Below, piece by piece: positions 62,974 to 64,000 of a stretch of 64,000 nucleotides of DNA. The notes below the pieces were generated by a model. That model searched no databases. It was not told the origin of the DNA and saw only the letters and a list, made by a program, of their open reading frames with translations. Within the stretch, counting starts at the first letter, position 1, and each line of letters begins with the position of its first letter. Position numbers and translations under genes: made by a program. The stretch spans positions 1 through 64,000 of the forward strand of contig CAZGGG010000008.1 in assembly GCA_964525165.1 (NCBI GenBank), given 5' to 3'. The DNA is from JAWLFI01 sp964525165. GTDB lineage: Bacteria; Bacteroidota; Bacteroidia; Chitinophagales; Saprospiraceae.

Positions 62974-63063
62974 ATTCTAGTCGTTCTGTACCAGAAGATT
63001 TCTTTGAAGGTAAGAACGATTTCCTTAGAATAATCTTTTAACAAGAATTGAAAATTTAAGACA

Positions 63064-63384
63064 ATGGCATTTGAATTCACAGACGCTAACTTTCAAACAG
63101 AAGCGATCGACACGGAGGATTTGGTAGTATTGGACTTTTGGGCTGAGTGGTGTGGTCCTTGCAAAATGATCGGACCTGTAATTGAAGAGCTCTCTTCGGA
63201 GTATGAAGGGAAAGCAAAAATTGGAAAGGTCAATGTTGATAAAGAAACGCAAGTTTCAATGAAATTTGGCATTCGTTCCATCCCTACTATCTTATTCCTG
63301 AAAGGCGGTGAAATCGTCGATAAGCAAGTAGGTGTTACTTCTAAAGAAAACTTAAAGTCAAGAATAGAAAGTCACCTTTCTTAA
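63064..63384 (+). CDS. trxA: Thioredoxin
   Basis: A standard 106-residue cytoplasmic thioredoxin: VVLDFWAEWCGPCKMIGPVI with the WCGPC redox site (Cys about 32 and 35), VNVDKETQVSMKFGIRSIPT with the cis-Pro, and LKGGEIVDKQVGV. It accepts electrons from TrxB (at 17873) and serves ribonucleotide reductase and other enzymes. A strong terminator follows. Confidence 0.97.
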   Translation: MAFEFTDANFQTEAIDTEDLVVLDFWAEWCGPCKMIGPVIEELSSEYEGKAKIGKVNVDKETQVSMKFGIRSIPTILFLKGGEIVDKQVGVTSKENLKSRIESHLS

Positions 63385-63408
63385 TCTTAGATCTCATATG
63401 AATTGGAA

Positions 63409-63438
63409 AGCTCTTGCCCACAAGCAAGGGCTTTTTTT
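63409..63438 (+). terminator. Intrinsic terminator after trxA
   Basis: AGCTCTTGC and GCAAGGGCT pair over 9 bp (one G-T) around a 6-base loop, followed by a run of T. Confidence 0.8.
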
Positions 63439-63521
63439 CTTTCTTATATTGTCGATCCGTTCATGAGGATTATTTGAAAACTCGTGAGCAATAGAATGAG
63501 AACATAAATGGTTATTCCACT

Positions 63522-64000
63522 ATGGAATTTATAGAACAATTTAATGTACGACAGTTAGATAATCTTGAACTGCTGGCTCGTCAGGTCGTAGAAGGTTTTA
63601 TTATTGGTTTGCATAAAAGTCCTTTTCATGGGTTTTCAGTAGAATTTGCAGAACATCGATTATACAATCAAGGAGAGTCCACGAAGAACATTGATTGGAA
63701 AGTATATGCAAGAACGGATAAGCTCTTCACTAAGAAGTATGAGGAGGAAACCAACTTGCGTTGTCAAATTGTAATTGACCAATCAGCTTCAATGTATTAC
63801 CCTGAAGTGGATTTGCAAAGTAAAGAGTTCAATAAACTGAGGTTCAGTGTTTTGGCGGCTGCTTGTCTTATGAATTTGTTAAGGAGGCAACGGGACGCAT
63901 TTGGACTATCTTTGTTCGACGAACATCTGGTCCGACATACTCCTACAAAATCAAGCTTATCACATTATCGATTGCTCTTAACGTATATGGAGCAAATGTT
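63522..64000 (+). CDS. DUF58 domain protein, N-terminal part (runs off the window)
   Basis: An open frame of 159 codons from ATG 63522 to the window edge. It reads MEFIEQFNVRQLDNLELLAR, SVEFAEHRLYNQGES, NIDWKVYARTDKLFTKKYEE and QIVIDQSASMYYP, the N-terminal pattern of DUF58 (PF01882) proteins, whose vWA-like core begins at the DxSxSM motif. DUF58 genes usually sit with MoxR ATPase and BatA/BatB genes, which would lie beyond the edge. The C-terminus is missing. Confidence 0.85.
   Translation, partial: MEFIEQFNVRQLDNLELLARQVVEGFIIGLHKSPFHGFSVEFAEHRLYNQGESTKNIDWKVYARTDKLFTKKYEEETNLRCQIVIDQSASMYYPEVDLQSKEFNKLRFSVLAAACLMNLLRRQRDAFGLSLFDEHLVRHTPTKSSLSHYRLLLTYMEQM

Noticed and set aside
1..64000. 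tRNA, rRNA, CRISPR array, insertion sequence or prophage
   Set aside because: Read through for tRNA arms, spaced repeats, transposase motifs and phage genes on both strands; nothing convincing was seen.

Overview
The window is a chromosomal segment of a Bacteroidota bacterium, probably a gliding, Saprospiria-like lineage. The evidence is two type B (CHU_C) type IX secretion cargo proteins beside a PorP/SprF protein and a TPR/PD40/OmpA protein, a TonB-dependent receptor paired with a surface lipoprotein, BshC of bacillithiol synthesis, futalosine hydrolase of the alternative menaquinone route, and promoter -7 boxes of the form TAnnTTTG. Base composition is AT-leaning. Two runs of N and several broken reading frames suggest a draft, perhaps metagenome-derived, assembly. 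No tRNA, rRNA, CRISPR array, insertion sequence or prophage was seen.

Layout. 0-5 kb: a compact, overlapping histidine operon hisD(partial)-C-B-H-A-F-IE. 5-14 kb: envelope and housekeeping genes (DUF3179 lipoprotein, DUF4412 protein, the engB/acyltransferase/exonuclease operon, a PorT-like barrel, bshC, accD, hemE). 14.35-14.76 kb: a spacer with an assembly gap, an orphan terminator and a foreign-looking block. 14.8-21 kb: dnaG, then aroK-trxB-fbaA leftward and DUF1573-yajC-ybbR rightward. 21-30 kb: a leftward gliding/T9SS cassette. 30-37 kb: a CoA-transferase, the NAD-linked pair nnr-sirtuin, and class I ribonucleotide reductase nrdBA with an inverted DnaA-box pair upstream. 37-47 kb: corA, a LolC/E-like permease, tyrS, rimO (frameshifted)-membrane protein-msrB, a trmH-like gene and pyrG. 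47-54 kb: a beta-helix lipoprotein and TonB receptor separated by an attenuator-like hairpin, a two-motif aspartic protease-like protein, a PiT-like transporter, a PAP2 phosphatase and a gap-split methyltransferase. 54-64 kb: a phosphohexomutase, cysteine desulfurase, decayed ribD, thioredoxin-fold proteins, a HerA-like ATPase with an unlisted 42-residue membrane protein, mqnB, a DUF3810 protein, trxA and the start of a DUF58 gene.

Most of the window is ordinary core genome. The points worth a second look are: the two gaps, both flanked by short direct repeats that imply contig ends that were never merged (collapsing one restores a family-like methyltransferase); the broken rimO and ribD; the DnaA-box pair in front of nrdB; the orphan terminator upstream of hemE; the duplicated adhesin-like cargo in the gliding cassette; the small protein coupled to the HerA-like ATPase; and the aspartic protease-like gene with no ATG start. 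I found no clearly new multi-gene system.
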